DNA of 64,000 nt from G965204755 sp965243415 (GTDB lineage Bacteria; Acidobacteriota; Vicinamibacteria; Marinacidobacterales; Marinacidobacteraceae): positions 3,038,001-3,102,000 of the forward strand of contig OZ251549.1 in assembly GCA_965243415.1 (NCBI GenBank), in the 5' to 3' direction. Within the stretch, counting starts at the first letter, position 1, and the number at the start of each line of letters is the position of its first letter. The notes below the pieces were generated by a model. That model was not told the DNA's origin, made no database searches, and saw only the letters and a program-made list of their open reading frames with translations. Positions 1 through 6,875 of the stretch are shown piece after piece. The position numbers were made by a program, and so were the translations under genes.

Positions 1-464
1 CTGCCGAGGCGCCGGTGGACGAAGCGCTGGATCTGGTGTACCTCCCCGGCGCCTCCCCGGCGGAGTCGCCGACGCGGGGTCCGGGCGCGCCGGAGCGCGG
101 GGACTCGGCTTCCCCTTCGTCTTCGTCCTCGTCCGGGGCGGAGTCCTCCCGCGGCGACCACGGTCTCGACGCCGACGATATGAATGTGTCGTTCTACCGG
201 GCGGACCGGCTGCCGCTCCGGGACACGCTCTGGGAGCAGATCCACCTGGCGCTCCCGGTGAAACCGCTCTGCGCCCCGGACTGCCGGGGGCTCTGCCCGA
301 CCTGCGGCGCGAACCGCAACGCCGGCCCGAGCTGCGGCTGCGCCGAGTCGGCGGCCCCGACCCCGAACGGGCGGAGCGGCGGGAACCGGGGACTCGCCGC
401 CCTCCGCGACCTGCCCGGCTTCCGGGAACGATCCGGAGAACAATCCGGGGAGCAGTCCCGATAG
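1..464 (+). CDS. DUF177/YceD-family protein, C-terminal part (5' end outside window)
   Basis: The reading frame is already open at the left edge (first whole codon at base 3), so the N-terminus is missing. A Ser/Gly-rich low-complexity stretch is followed by the conserved tail NVSFYRADRLPLRDTLWEQI and a cysteine knuckle, LCAPDCRGLCPTCG plus a later CGC, which probably binds zinc. DUF177 (YceD) proteins are encoded directly upstream of rpmF in many bacteria and are linked to 23S rRNA/large-subunit maturation. The order here, with L32 190 bases downstream, fits that family. The Cys motif and the synteny carry the call. The linker is longer than I expect for the family. Confidence 0.8.
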   Translation, partial: AEAPVDEALDLVYLPGASPAESPTRGPGAPERGDSASPSSSSSSGAESSRGDHGLDADDMNVSFYRADRLPLRDTLWEQIHLALPVKPLCAPDCRGLCPTCGANRNAGPSCGCAESAAPTPNGRSGGNRGLAALRDLPGFRERSGEQSGEQSR

Positions 465-653
465 ACGCCCCCGCCTTCGCGCTCCCGTCCGTCGTTTTCG
501 TCCCGACCCCGGCCCTTCCACCGACCCGCCCCGACCGGAAACGATTCCCGAAACGATTCCCGGCGGACGCGGCCCCCCGCGATCCGTCGCCTTTCCCGGC
601 GCTCCCGCAGCGCCGACCCGCTCCCCCGCAGGAGTCCCGGAGAACCCGACCCG

Positions 654-839
654 ATGCCCCAGCCCAAGAGGCGGCACACCCGCCACCGCCGCGGCAACCG
701 CCGCGCCCACGACGCGCTCCCGGCGCCCGCCCTCTCCGTCTGCACCGAATGCCAGGCGCGGATCCGTCCCCATGTGGTCTGCCCGCACTGCGGGCACTAC
801 AAGGGGAAGAAGGTGATCGAGGCGGACCGCGGCGCGTGA
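654..839 (+). CDS. rpmF: 50S ribosomal protein L32
   Basis: A 61-residue basic protein opening MPQPKRRHTRHRRGNRR, the typical L32 N-terminus (PKRRxSxxRRxxRR). It carries a four-cysteine zinc ribbon, CTEC ... CPHCG, ending HYKGKKV. Length matches bacterial L32, and the Cys+ form is kept. The ATG lies 189 bases after the DUF177 stop. That gap shows no other gene. Fatty-acid genes follow immediately, the common rpmF-fab arrangement that links ribosome and lipid synthesis. Confidence 0.95.
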   Translation: MPQPKRRHTRHRRGNRRAHDALPAPALSVCTECQARIRPHVVCPHCGHYKGKKVIEADRGA

Positions 840-870
840 GAACGGTTCCGCCGCCGGGGAGGCGTCCCCG

Positions 871-1821
871 GTGAAGGGAGTCGCGTTCCTGTTCCCCGGA
901 CAGGGATCCCAGCACCCGGGAATGGGCCGGGCGCTCCACGACGCCTACCCGGAGTCCCGCGCGGTCTTCGAGGAGGCGGACGCGGCGCTCGGCGAGCCCC
1001 TCTCGCGCCTCTGCTTCGAAGGGCCCGAGGAAGCGCTCCGGCGGACGCGCAACACCCAGCCGGCGCTCCTCACGGTGAGCGTCGCGGCCCTCCGCGCCCT
1101 CACCGCCCGGGGCGCCTCGTTCGACTTCCTCGCCGGCCACAGTCTGGGCGAGTACTCCGCGCTGGTCGCCGGCGGCGCCCTCCGCTTCGCCGACGCCCTC
1201 CGCCTGACCCGCGCCCGGGGAGAGGCGATGCAGCGGGCGGTCCCCGAGGGGCAGGGCGCCATGGCCGCGGTCCTCGGGCTCTCTGCCGAGGCGGTGACCG
1301 AGGTCTGCGCCCGGGTCGCCGCCGAGGTCGGGGGAGTCGTCGAGGCGGCCAACTTCAACGGGGCCGGCCAGGTGGTCGTCGGCGGCGGGGCGGAGGCGGT
1401 CGCCGCCGCCGGGAAGGCGCTCGCCGCCGCCGGCGCCCGGCGGGTGGTCCCGCTCCCGGTGAGCGCGCCGTTCCACACCCGGCTCATGGCGCCGGCGGCG
1501 GCGGAACTCGCCCCCCGGCTGGAGGAGACCCCCTTCGCCGACCTCTCCGCGCCGCTCTGGACGAACGCCGACGCCCGGCCCATCCGCACCGGCGCCGAGG
1601 CCCGGGACGCCCTCCGGCGGCAGATCGCCTCCCCGGTGCGCTGGGAGGAGACGCTCCGGGGGATGGAGGCGGCCGGGGCCTCGTCGTTCGTCGAGGTCGG
1701 CGCCGGGCGGGTGCTCTCCGGGCTGGCGCGGAAGGTGGCGCGCGGGGCCCGGACCGCCTCGGTCGGCGACGCCGAGACCCTGGAGTCGTTCGTCGAGTCG
1801 TTCGTCGGGAGGGCGGCGTGA
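871..1821 (+). CDS. fabD: Malonyl-CoA:ACP transacylase
   Basis: 316 residues, the usual FabD length. FabD moves malonyl groups from CoA to the acyl carrier protein in the cytosol and supplies the extender for type II fatty-acid synthesis. The N-terminus FLFPGQGSQ is diagnostic. The nucleophile is Ser91 in GHSLGEYSAL and the general base is His202 in SAPFHTRLM. The start is a GTG preceded by a GGGGAGG ribosome-binding site. In many genomes plsX and fabH stand between rpmF and fabD, but here only 31 bases separate the two genes. The stop overlaps the fabG start as GTGA, so translation is probably coupled. Confidence 0.95.
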   Translation: MKGVAFLFPGQGSQHPGMGRALHDAYPESRAVFEEADAALGEPLSRLCFEGPEEALRRTRNTQPALLTVSVAALRALTARGASFDFLAGHSLGEYSALVAGGALRFADALRLTRARGEAMQRAVPEGQGAMAAVLGLSAEAVTEVCARVAAEVGGVVEAANFNGAGQVVVGGGAEAVAAAGKALAAAGARRVVPLPVSAPFHTRLMAPAAAELAPRLEETPFADLSAPLWTNADARPIRTGAEARDALRRQIASPVRWEETLRGMEAAGASSFVEVGAGRVLSGLARKVARGARTASVGDAETLESFVESFVGRAA

Positions 1822-2564
1822 CCCGCTTCGAGGAGCAGACGGCGCTGGTCACCGGCGGCACGCGGGGGATCGGCCGGGCGGTCGCGGCGCGGCTGGCCGA
1901 CGACGGCGCCCGGGTGTTCCTCACCGGGACCGACGCCGCCCGGGCCGAAGCCGCGGCAGCCGAGGTGGACGCCTACCGGGGGCGGGTGACCGGGCTCCCG
2001 CTGGATCTCGCCGACCCGGAGTCGGTGGAGGAGTGCTTCGCGAGGGTCGCCTCCGAGGCCGGCGGCCCGCTGCAGATCCTGGTGAACAACGCCGGGATCA
2101 CCCGGGACGACCTCCTGCTCCGGCTCTCGCCGGACGACTGGCAGGAGGTCCTGTCGGTGAACCTGGGCGGCCTCTACGCCTGCTGCCGGGCGGCGGTGCG
2201 GCCGATGCTCCGCGCCCGGTACGGCCGGATCGTGAACCTGAGTTCCGTCGTCGGCCTGCGCGGGAACGCCGGGCAGACCGCCTACGCCGCTTCCAAGGCC
2301 GGCATCGTCGGGTTCACCAAGTCGCTGGCGAAGGAAGTGGCGCGGCGGAACCTCACCGTGAACGCGGTGGCCCCGGGCCTGGTGGAGACCGACATGACCC
2401 GCGACCTGCCGGCCGCCGCCCGGGAGCACCTGGCCGGCGCGGTCCCCCTGGGGCGCGCCGGTTCCCCGGAGGAGGTGGCCGCGGCGGTGGCCTTCCTCGC
2501 TTCCGCCGAAGCGAGTTACATCACCGGCGCGGTCCTCGAAGTCACCGGGGGCCTCGCGCTCTAG
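1818..2564 (+). CDS. fabG: 3-oxoacyl-[ACP] reductase
   Basis: 248-residue short-chain dehydrogenase that performs the NADPH-dependent first reduction of the elongation cycle. It has the Rossmann motif TGGTRGIG (residues 12-19), NNAG, and the catalytic Ser142/143, Tyr156 and Lys160 in YAASK. The late motif PGLVETDM is also typical of FabG. The GTG start overlaps the fabD stop by four bases. Because it lies between fabD and acpP, it is the housekeeping FabG rather than another SDR. Confidence 0.95.
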   Translation: MTRFEEQTALVTGGTRGIGRAVAARLADDGARVFLTGTDAARAEAAAAEVDAYRGRVTGLPLDLADPESVEECFARVASEAGGPLQILVNNAGITRDDLLLRLSPDDWQEVLSVNLGGLYACCRAAVRPMLRARYGRIVNLSSVVGLRGNAGQTAYAASKAGIVGFTKSLAKEVARRNLTVNAVAPGLVETDMTRDLPAAAREHLAGAVPLGRAGSPEEVAAAVAFLASAEASYITGAVLEVTGGLAL

Positions 2565-2776
2565 GGCGCCGTGATAGAAATCCCGCCGCCTCCGGGGAGC
2601 CCGGGAGAGGCGGCCCCGCCCCGGGGAGTCCCCGACCGGCCCGCTCCGGCGGGGCTCCGGGCCCGGGGGCGCCGGGGGCGTCCGCATCGTCCCCGCACCA
2701 GTCTTCCGGCCGCCGGCGGTTCGCCGCCCCCGGTCGCAACCCACCGGCCGAGAGGCCCCACGGGAGGATCCCAGTC

Positions 2777-3055
2777 ATGACCGACAACCAGCCAGAGAAC
2801 GCGCCCGAGACCGCAGAACTGCCGGTCGAGGAGCGCGTCCGGGAACTCATCTGCGAGAACCTCTCGGTGGCGCCCGAGGAGGTCACCGCGGCGGCGACCT
2901 TCTCCGGGGACCTGAACGCCGACTCGCTCGACATGGTGGAGTTGGTGATGGCGCTCGAGGAGGCCTTCGGCGTCACCATCTCGGAGGACGAGGCGGAGCG
3001 GATCCAGACGGTCGGCGATGCGGTCGCGTTCATCGAGAACCGGGCCCGCTCCTGA
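2777..3055 (+). CDS. acpP: Acyl carrier protein
   Basis: 92-residue acidic carrier protein. The phosphopantetheine attachment site is Ser50 in NADSLDMVE, and the helix-rich tail VTISEDEAERIQTVGDAV is classic ACP. The frame is open far upstream, but the start is set by the ATG at 2777 with GGGAGGA about eight bases before it. The N-terminus has about 15 extra residues compared with E. coli ACP. The 212 bases after fabG are GC-rich and show no gene. A TGATAGAAAT-like stretch near 2571 could be a weak extended -10 for acpP. Confidence 0.95.
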   Translation: MTDNQPENAPETAELPVEERVRELICENLSVAPEEVTAAATFSGDLNADSLDMVELVMALEEAFGVTISEDEAERIQTVGDAVAFIENRARS

Positions 3056-3163
3056 GTCGCGAACCGGGGGCCCCGCTCCGGGAGCGCCCGCCTCGGAAGC
3101 GGCGGCCGGCGGGCGCCGGCGCGTGAGTCCGGAGGCGCCCGGGCCTGTCGGGACGCCGAACGC

Positions 3164-4426
3164 ATGAACGCCCGGCGCGTCGTCGTCTCCGGCGTCGGGC
3201 TGGTCTCGCCGCTCGGTATCGGCGCCGAGGCCACCTGGGAAGGGGTCCTCGCCGGCCGGTCCGGCGCCGGGCCCATCACCCGGTTCGACGCCGGGGCCTT
3301 CTCCTCCCGGATCGCCTGCGAGGTGGAGGGGTTCGACCCGCTGGACTACCTCGACCGGCGGGAGGCGCGGAAGATGGATCCGTTCATCCACTACGCCCTC
3401 GCCGCCTCGCAGTTCGCCGTGGACGACGCCGGCCTCGGGCCCCCGCTCCCGGACCCGACCCGCACCGGGGTCATCGTGGGCTCCGGCATCGGCGGCTTCG
3501 GCACCATCGAACGGGAGCACGAGCGGTTCCTGGCCGGCGGCCCCCGGCGGATCTCGCCCTTCTTCGTCCCGGCGATGGTGGTGAACCTGGCGGCGGGGCA
3601 GGTTTCCATCCGGTTCGGCGCCCGGGGGCCGAACGCCGCCCCGGCCACCGCCTGTTCCGCCGGCGCCCACGCCGTCGGGGACGCCTTCCGCTCGATCCGC
3701 TACGGCTACGCCGACGCCATGATCGCCGGGGGGGCGGAGGCCACGATCACCCCCATGTGCATCGGCGGGTTCGCTTCGATGCGGGCCCTCTCCACCCGGA
3801 ACGACGACCCGGCGACCGCCTCGCGCCCCTTCGACCGGGACCGCGACGGTTTCGTCGTCGGCGAAGGCGCCGGCATCCTGGTCCTCGAGGAGCGGGAGCG
3901 CGCCCTCTCCCGGGGGATCCGGCCCTACGCCGAGATCCTCGGCTACGGCATGACCGGGGACGCCTTCCACATCACCGCCCCGGCGGAGGACGGGAACGGG
4001 GCGGTGCGGGTGATGCGGGCCGCCCTCGAGGAATCGGGCCTGCCGCCGTCCGCCGTGGACGCGGTGAACGCGCACGGGACTTCGACCCCCCTGAACGACC
4101 GGATCGAGACCGCGGCGATCCGTTCGGTCTTCGGCGGCCATGCCGACCGGCTCGCCGTCAGTTCCACGAAGTCCATGACCGGGCACCTGCTCGGGGGCGC
4201 CGGGGGTCTCGAAGCCGGCCTCTCCTGCCTGACCCTCCGGCAGCAGACGCTCCCGCCGACGATCAACTACCGGACGCCGGACCCGGACTGCGACCTGGAC
4301 ATCGTGCCGAACGCCGCCCGCCCGGCCGCCGTGGGGGCGGTGCTGTCGAACTCCTTCGGGTTCGGCGGCACGAACGCCTCGCTCCTGTTCGCCGGCCTGA
4401 CGGACGATGGCCGGCGGGTCGTCTGA
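3164..4426 (+). CDS. fabF: Beta-ketoacyl-ACP synthase II
   Basis: 420-residue KAS II condensing enzyme that elongates acyl-ACP with malonyl-ACP. The thiolase-fold triad is complete: Cys164 in TACSAGAH, His304 in NAHGTSTPLND and His341 in KSMTGHLLGGAGG. The glycine-rich end FGFGGTNASL is present. The ATG is 108 bases after acpP, and the gene closes a fabD-fabG-acpP-fabF operon. Without fabH nearby, the initiating condensation must be done by an enzyme encoded elsewhere. Confidence 0.95.
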   Translation: MNARRVVVSGVGLVSPLGIGAEATWEGVLAGRSGAGPITRFDAGAFSSRIACEVEGFDPLDYLDRREARKMDPFIHYALAASQFAVDDAGLGPPLPDPTRTGVIVGSGIGGFGTIEREHERFLAGGPRRISPFFVPAMVVNLAAGQVSIRFGARGPNAAPATACSAGAHAVGDAFRSIRYGYADAMIAGGAEATITPMCIGGFASMRALSTRNDDPATASRPFDRDRDGFVVGEGAGILVLEERERALSRGIRPYAEILGYGMTGDAFHITAPAEDGNGAVRVMRAALEESGLPPSAVDAVNAHGTSTPLNDRIETAAIRSVFGGHADRLAVSSTKSMTGHLLGGAGGLEAGLSCLTLRQQTLPPTINYRTPDPDCDLDIVPNAARPAAVGAVLSNSFGFGGTNASLLFAGLTDDGRRVV

Positions 4427-4466
4427 AGGCGGTCCGACCACCGGCCCGCGAGGAGGATCGAACCCC

Positions 4467-5486
4467 ATGGACGCACTCTTCCGCTACCTCCGGGAGTTGG
4501 TGGACATCCCCTCGGTCACCGGCGCGGAGGGCGCCGTCGCCGGACGGGTCGGGGCCGACCTGGAGGCCGAGGGCTACCGGGTGGAGTACGACGAGACCGC
4601 GCCGGGGCGGCCCAATGTGCTGGCCCGCGCCGGGGCGGAACCTCCCCGGGTCTGGTTCTGCACCCACCTCGACACGGTTCCGCCCTTCTTCCCCTCGAAC
4701 GAAACGGACACCCACATCGGCGGCCGGGGCTCCTGCGACGCCAAGGGCATCCTGGCGGCGATGGTGTTCGCCGGCCGGGAACTCCGCCGGGAGGGCGCCC
4801 GGGGGTTCGGGTTCGCCTTCACCGTCGGCGAGGAGGTGGACAGCGACGGCGCGCGCCGCCTGGAGCGGCGGGGCCCTGACGGCCCGCCGGGGGCGGAGCG
4901 GACGCTGATCTGCGGCGAACCGACGGAGGGCGTCATGGCTTCCGGGCACAAGGGCACGCTGCGGGTGCGGCTCCGGGCGCAGGGGCAGGCGGCCCATTCC
5001 GCCTACCCGGAGCAGGGCGACTCCGCGGTGCATCGCCTCCTCGACCGGATCGCCCGGATCCGGGCGGAGGAGTGGGGGAGCGATCCGCTCCTCGGCGCGG
5101 CGACGGTGAATGTGGGCGTCCTGGCCGGCGGGGTCGCCGGGAATGTGCTCGCGCCGGAAGCGGAGGCCACGATCTACTTCCGGCTGGTCGGCCCGGCGGC
5201 GCCGGCGCGGGAGCGGTTCGCGGCGCTGGTCGCCGAGGATCCCCGCTGCAGTTGGGAACTCGTCGGCGAGAACGACGCGGTCGTCTGCCGGGTGCTGCCC
5301 GGCTACCGCGCCGCGCCGATGGCGTACTCCACGGACATCCCGTTCCTCCCCTCCTGGGGGACGCCGATGCTGATCGGGCCCGGCAGCATCCACGACGCCC
5401 ACGGCGCCGAAGAACGGGTGCTGAAGAGCCAACTGGTGGACGCTGTGGGGTACTACCGCCGGATCGCGGCGGACCTTCTGTCCTGA
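4467..5486 (+). CDS. M20-family metallopeptidase/deacylase (ArgE/DapE/CPG2-like)
   Basis: 339 residues from the ATG at 4467, which has AGGAGG (4451-4456) correctly spaced. An earlier in-frame ATG at 4407 lies inside fabF and is unlikely. The dinuclear zinc site of the M20 family is visible: CTHLDTVPP, GRGSCDAKG, the catalytic Glu pair in VGEEVDSDG, and CGEPTEG. A dimerisation domain starts about residue 170 (SGHKGTLRVRL) and the final His ligand is in GSIHDAHGAEE. Such enzymes hydrolyse acylated amino acids or small peptides, and the substrate cannot be read from sequence. The last codons and the stop lie in the first unit of a 14-bp tandem repeat. Confidence 0.85.
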   Translation: MDALFRYLRELVDIPSVTGAEGAVAGRVGADLEAEGYRVEYDETAPGRPNVLARAGAEPPRVWFCTHLDTVPPFFPSNETDTHIGGRGSCDAKGILAAMVFAGRELRREGARGFGFAFTVGEEVDSDGARRLERRGPDGPPGAERTLICGEPTEGVMASGHKGTLRVRLRAQGQAAHSAYPEQGDSAVHRLLDRIARIRAEEWGSDPLLGAATVNVGVLAGGVAGNVLAPEAEATIYFRLVGPAAPARERFAALVAEDPRCSWELVGENDAVVCRVLPGYRAAPMAYSTDIPFLPSWGTPMLIGPGSIHDAHGAEERVLKSQLVDAVGYYRRIAADLLS

Positions 5487-5561
5487 GATGGCTGTCCTGA
5501 GAGGGCTGTCCTGAGAGGGCTGTCCTGAGATGGCTGTCCTGAGAGGGCTCGCCTGAGCCGG
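5478..5561 (+). repeat. 14-bp tandem repeat, six units
   Basis: Six head-to-tail 14-mers: CTGTCCTGAGATGG, the same with AGAGGG (twice), ATGG again, AGAGGG, and a diverged last unit CTCGCCTGAGCCGG. Units start at 5478, 5492, 5506, 5520, 5534 and 5548. The first unit supplies the last codons and TGA of the M20 gene. The sixth contains the only candidate start (CTG 5553) for mutY. Since 14 is not a multiple of 3, each copy shifts frame relative to the next. Confidence 0.95.
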
Positions 5562-6875
5562 AGGGCGCGCCCGGGTCCGTCGCCCGACTCCCGCCGCCCG
5601 GCGGTTCCCGGCGGTCCGGAGACCCCGCTCCCCGCCGGGGCGGAATCGCCGACTGCCGGGGCGGAATCCGCGACTGCCGAGGCGGTATCCCCGACCGCCG
5701 GGGCGGAGTCCCGCCTCGCGGCCGGCGCGGAATCGCGGATCGCCGCCGCGACGCTCGCCTGGTTCCGGCAGCACCGACGCCCGCTGCCCTTCCGGGAGAC
5801 CGCCGACCCCTACCGGGTGTGGGTCTCCGAGGTCATGCTGCAGCAGACCCGGGTGGAGGCGATGACCGACCGCTACCGGGAGTTCGTGGCCCGCTTCCCC
5901 GATGTCGGGACCCTGGCGGCGGCCCCGGAAGACGAGGTCCTCGCCGCCTGGGCCGGTCTCGGCTACTACGGCCGGGCCCGCTCGCTCCACCGGGCGGCGC
6001 GGCAGGTGGCGGCGGCCGGCGGCTTCCCCGGGGACCTGGCCGGTTTCCGGGCGCTGCCGGGAGTCGGGGAGTACACCGCCGCCGCGGTGCGCTCCATCGC
6101 CGCCGGCGAGCGGGTGGCGGCGGTGGACGGCAACGCGCGCCGGGTCCTGGCGCGCCTCTTCGCCGTTCCCGGACGCCCCGGCCGCCGGGTCTTCGAGCAC
6201 CCGGTGCGCCGCCGCGCCGAAGCCCTCCTCGCCGCCGCGGCCGCGCCCCCGGGCGAGTGGAACCAGGCGCTCATGGAACTCGGGGCGCTCCTCTGCGCGC
6301 CGGCGGCTCCCCGGTGCTCCGACTGTCCCGCCGCGGGGGAGTGCCGCGCCCGGGCGCTGGGGGCGACCGACCGCTACCCCGAGCGGCCTCCGCGCCGGGC
6401 CCCGGTCCCGGTGCGCTTCGCCCAGGGCCTGGTCCTCGACGACTCCGGCCGGATGCTCGTCTTCCGCCGCCGGGAAACACCCCTCCGGGGGCTCTGGGAA
6501 CTGCCGGGCGGGGAGTGCCGGGCCGGGGAGCCGGCGGCCGCCGCGCTGGTCCGGGAAGCCCGGGCCCGCTACGGCCTGTCGCTCGCTCCGCGCGAGGAAC
6601 TCCCGAGTTTCCGCCACGCGGTCATGGACCGGCGGATCACGGTCCACACCTTCGCCGCCGACCTCGACGGGCCGGCCCCGGGAGAACCGGGCAGCCCTCC
6701 GGGAGGGCGCCGGGTGCGCCCGGAAGCGGCGTCCTCGCTGGCCGCGGGGGCCATCCTCCGGAAGACGGCGGCGCTGTGGCTGGAGGCGCGCCCGGCCGGG
6801 CGGCCCCGGGGAAGGGAAGCGGGGGGCGCCGTGGATACACTGCCCGGCGGCCGGCGGCCCCCCATTCCCCCATGA
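5553..6875 (+). CDS. mutY: A/G-specific adenine DNA glycosylase (start uncertain)
   Basis: MutY removes adenine mispaired with 8-oxoG. The catalytic Glu is in SEVMLQQTRVE, a helix-hairpin-helix is in LPGVGEYTAAA followed by VDGNARRVLAR, and the [4Fe-4S] loop is Cys-X6-Cys-X2-Cys-X5-Cys (LCAPAAPRCSDCPAAGEC). A C-terminal NUDIX-like domain (WELPGGE) recognises 8-oxoG. The GTG at 5817 would begin two residues before the catalytic Glu motif and lose the conserved WFRQHRRPLPFRE segment, so it is rejected as start. The frame is open from 5529 with no ATG, GTG or TTG upstream. CTG 5553 is the only near-cognate start I find. A heptapeptide repeat fills residues about 28-60. The stop overlaps leuS as ATGA. 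Confidence 0.88.
   Translation: MSRRARPGPSPDSRRPAVPGGPETPLPAGAESPTAGAESATAEAVSPTAGAESRLAAGAESRIAAATLAWFRQHRRPLPFRETADPYRVWVSEVMLQQTRVEAMTDRYREFVARFPDVGTLAAAPEDEVLAAWAGLGYYGRARSLHRAARQVAAAGGFPGDLAGFRALPGVGEYTAAAVRSIAAGERVAAVDGNARRVLARLFAVPGRPGRRVFEHPVRRRAEALLAAAAAPPGEWNQALMELGALLCAPAAPRCSDCPAAGECRARALGATDRYPERPPRRAPVPVRFAQGLVLDDSGRMLVFRRRETPLRGLWELPGGECRAGEPAAAALVREARARYGLSLAPREELPSFRHAVMDRRITVHTFAADLDGPAPGEPGSPPGGRRVRPEAASSLAAGAILRKTAALWLEARPAGRPRGREAGGAVDTLPGGRRPPIPP
5634..5741 (+). repeat. 21-bp tandem repeat encoding AGAESPT-type heptapeptides
   Basis: Four 21-bp units begin at 5634, 5655, 5676 and 5697, each of the form GCCGGGGCGGAATCSSCGACT. A diverged unit of 24 bases follows at 5718. 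In the mutY frame they read AGAESPT, AGAESAT, AEAVSPT, AGAESRL and AAGAESRI. The unit length is a multiple of three and substitutions keep the Ala-Glu-Ser pattern, which suggests the segment is translated ahead of the MutY catalytic domain. Confidence 0.9.

Noticed and set aside
945..2744. 599-codon minus-strand frame opposite fabD/fabG
   Set aside because: It is an antisense shadow created by high GC; composition is Arg/Pro/Gly-rich, and the + strand carries complete FabD and FabG.
5817..6875. GTG 5817 as the mutY start
   Set aside because: It would remove the conserved LPFRE segment directly before the catalytic Glu motif.
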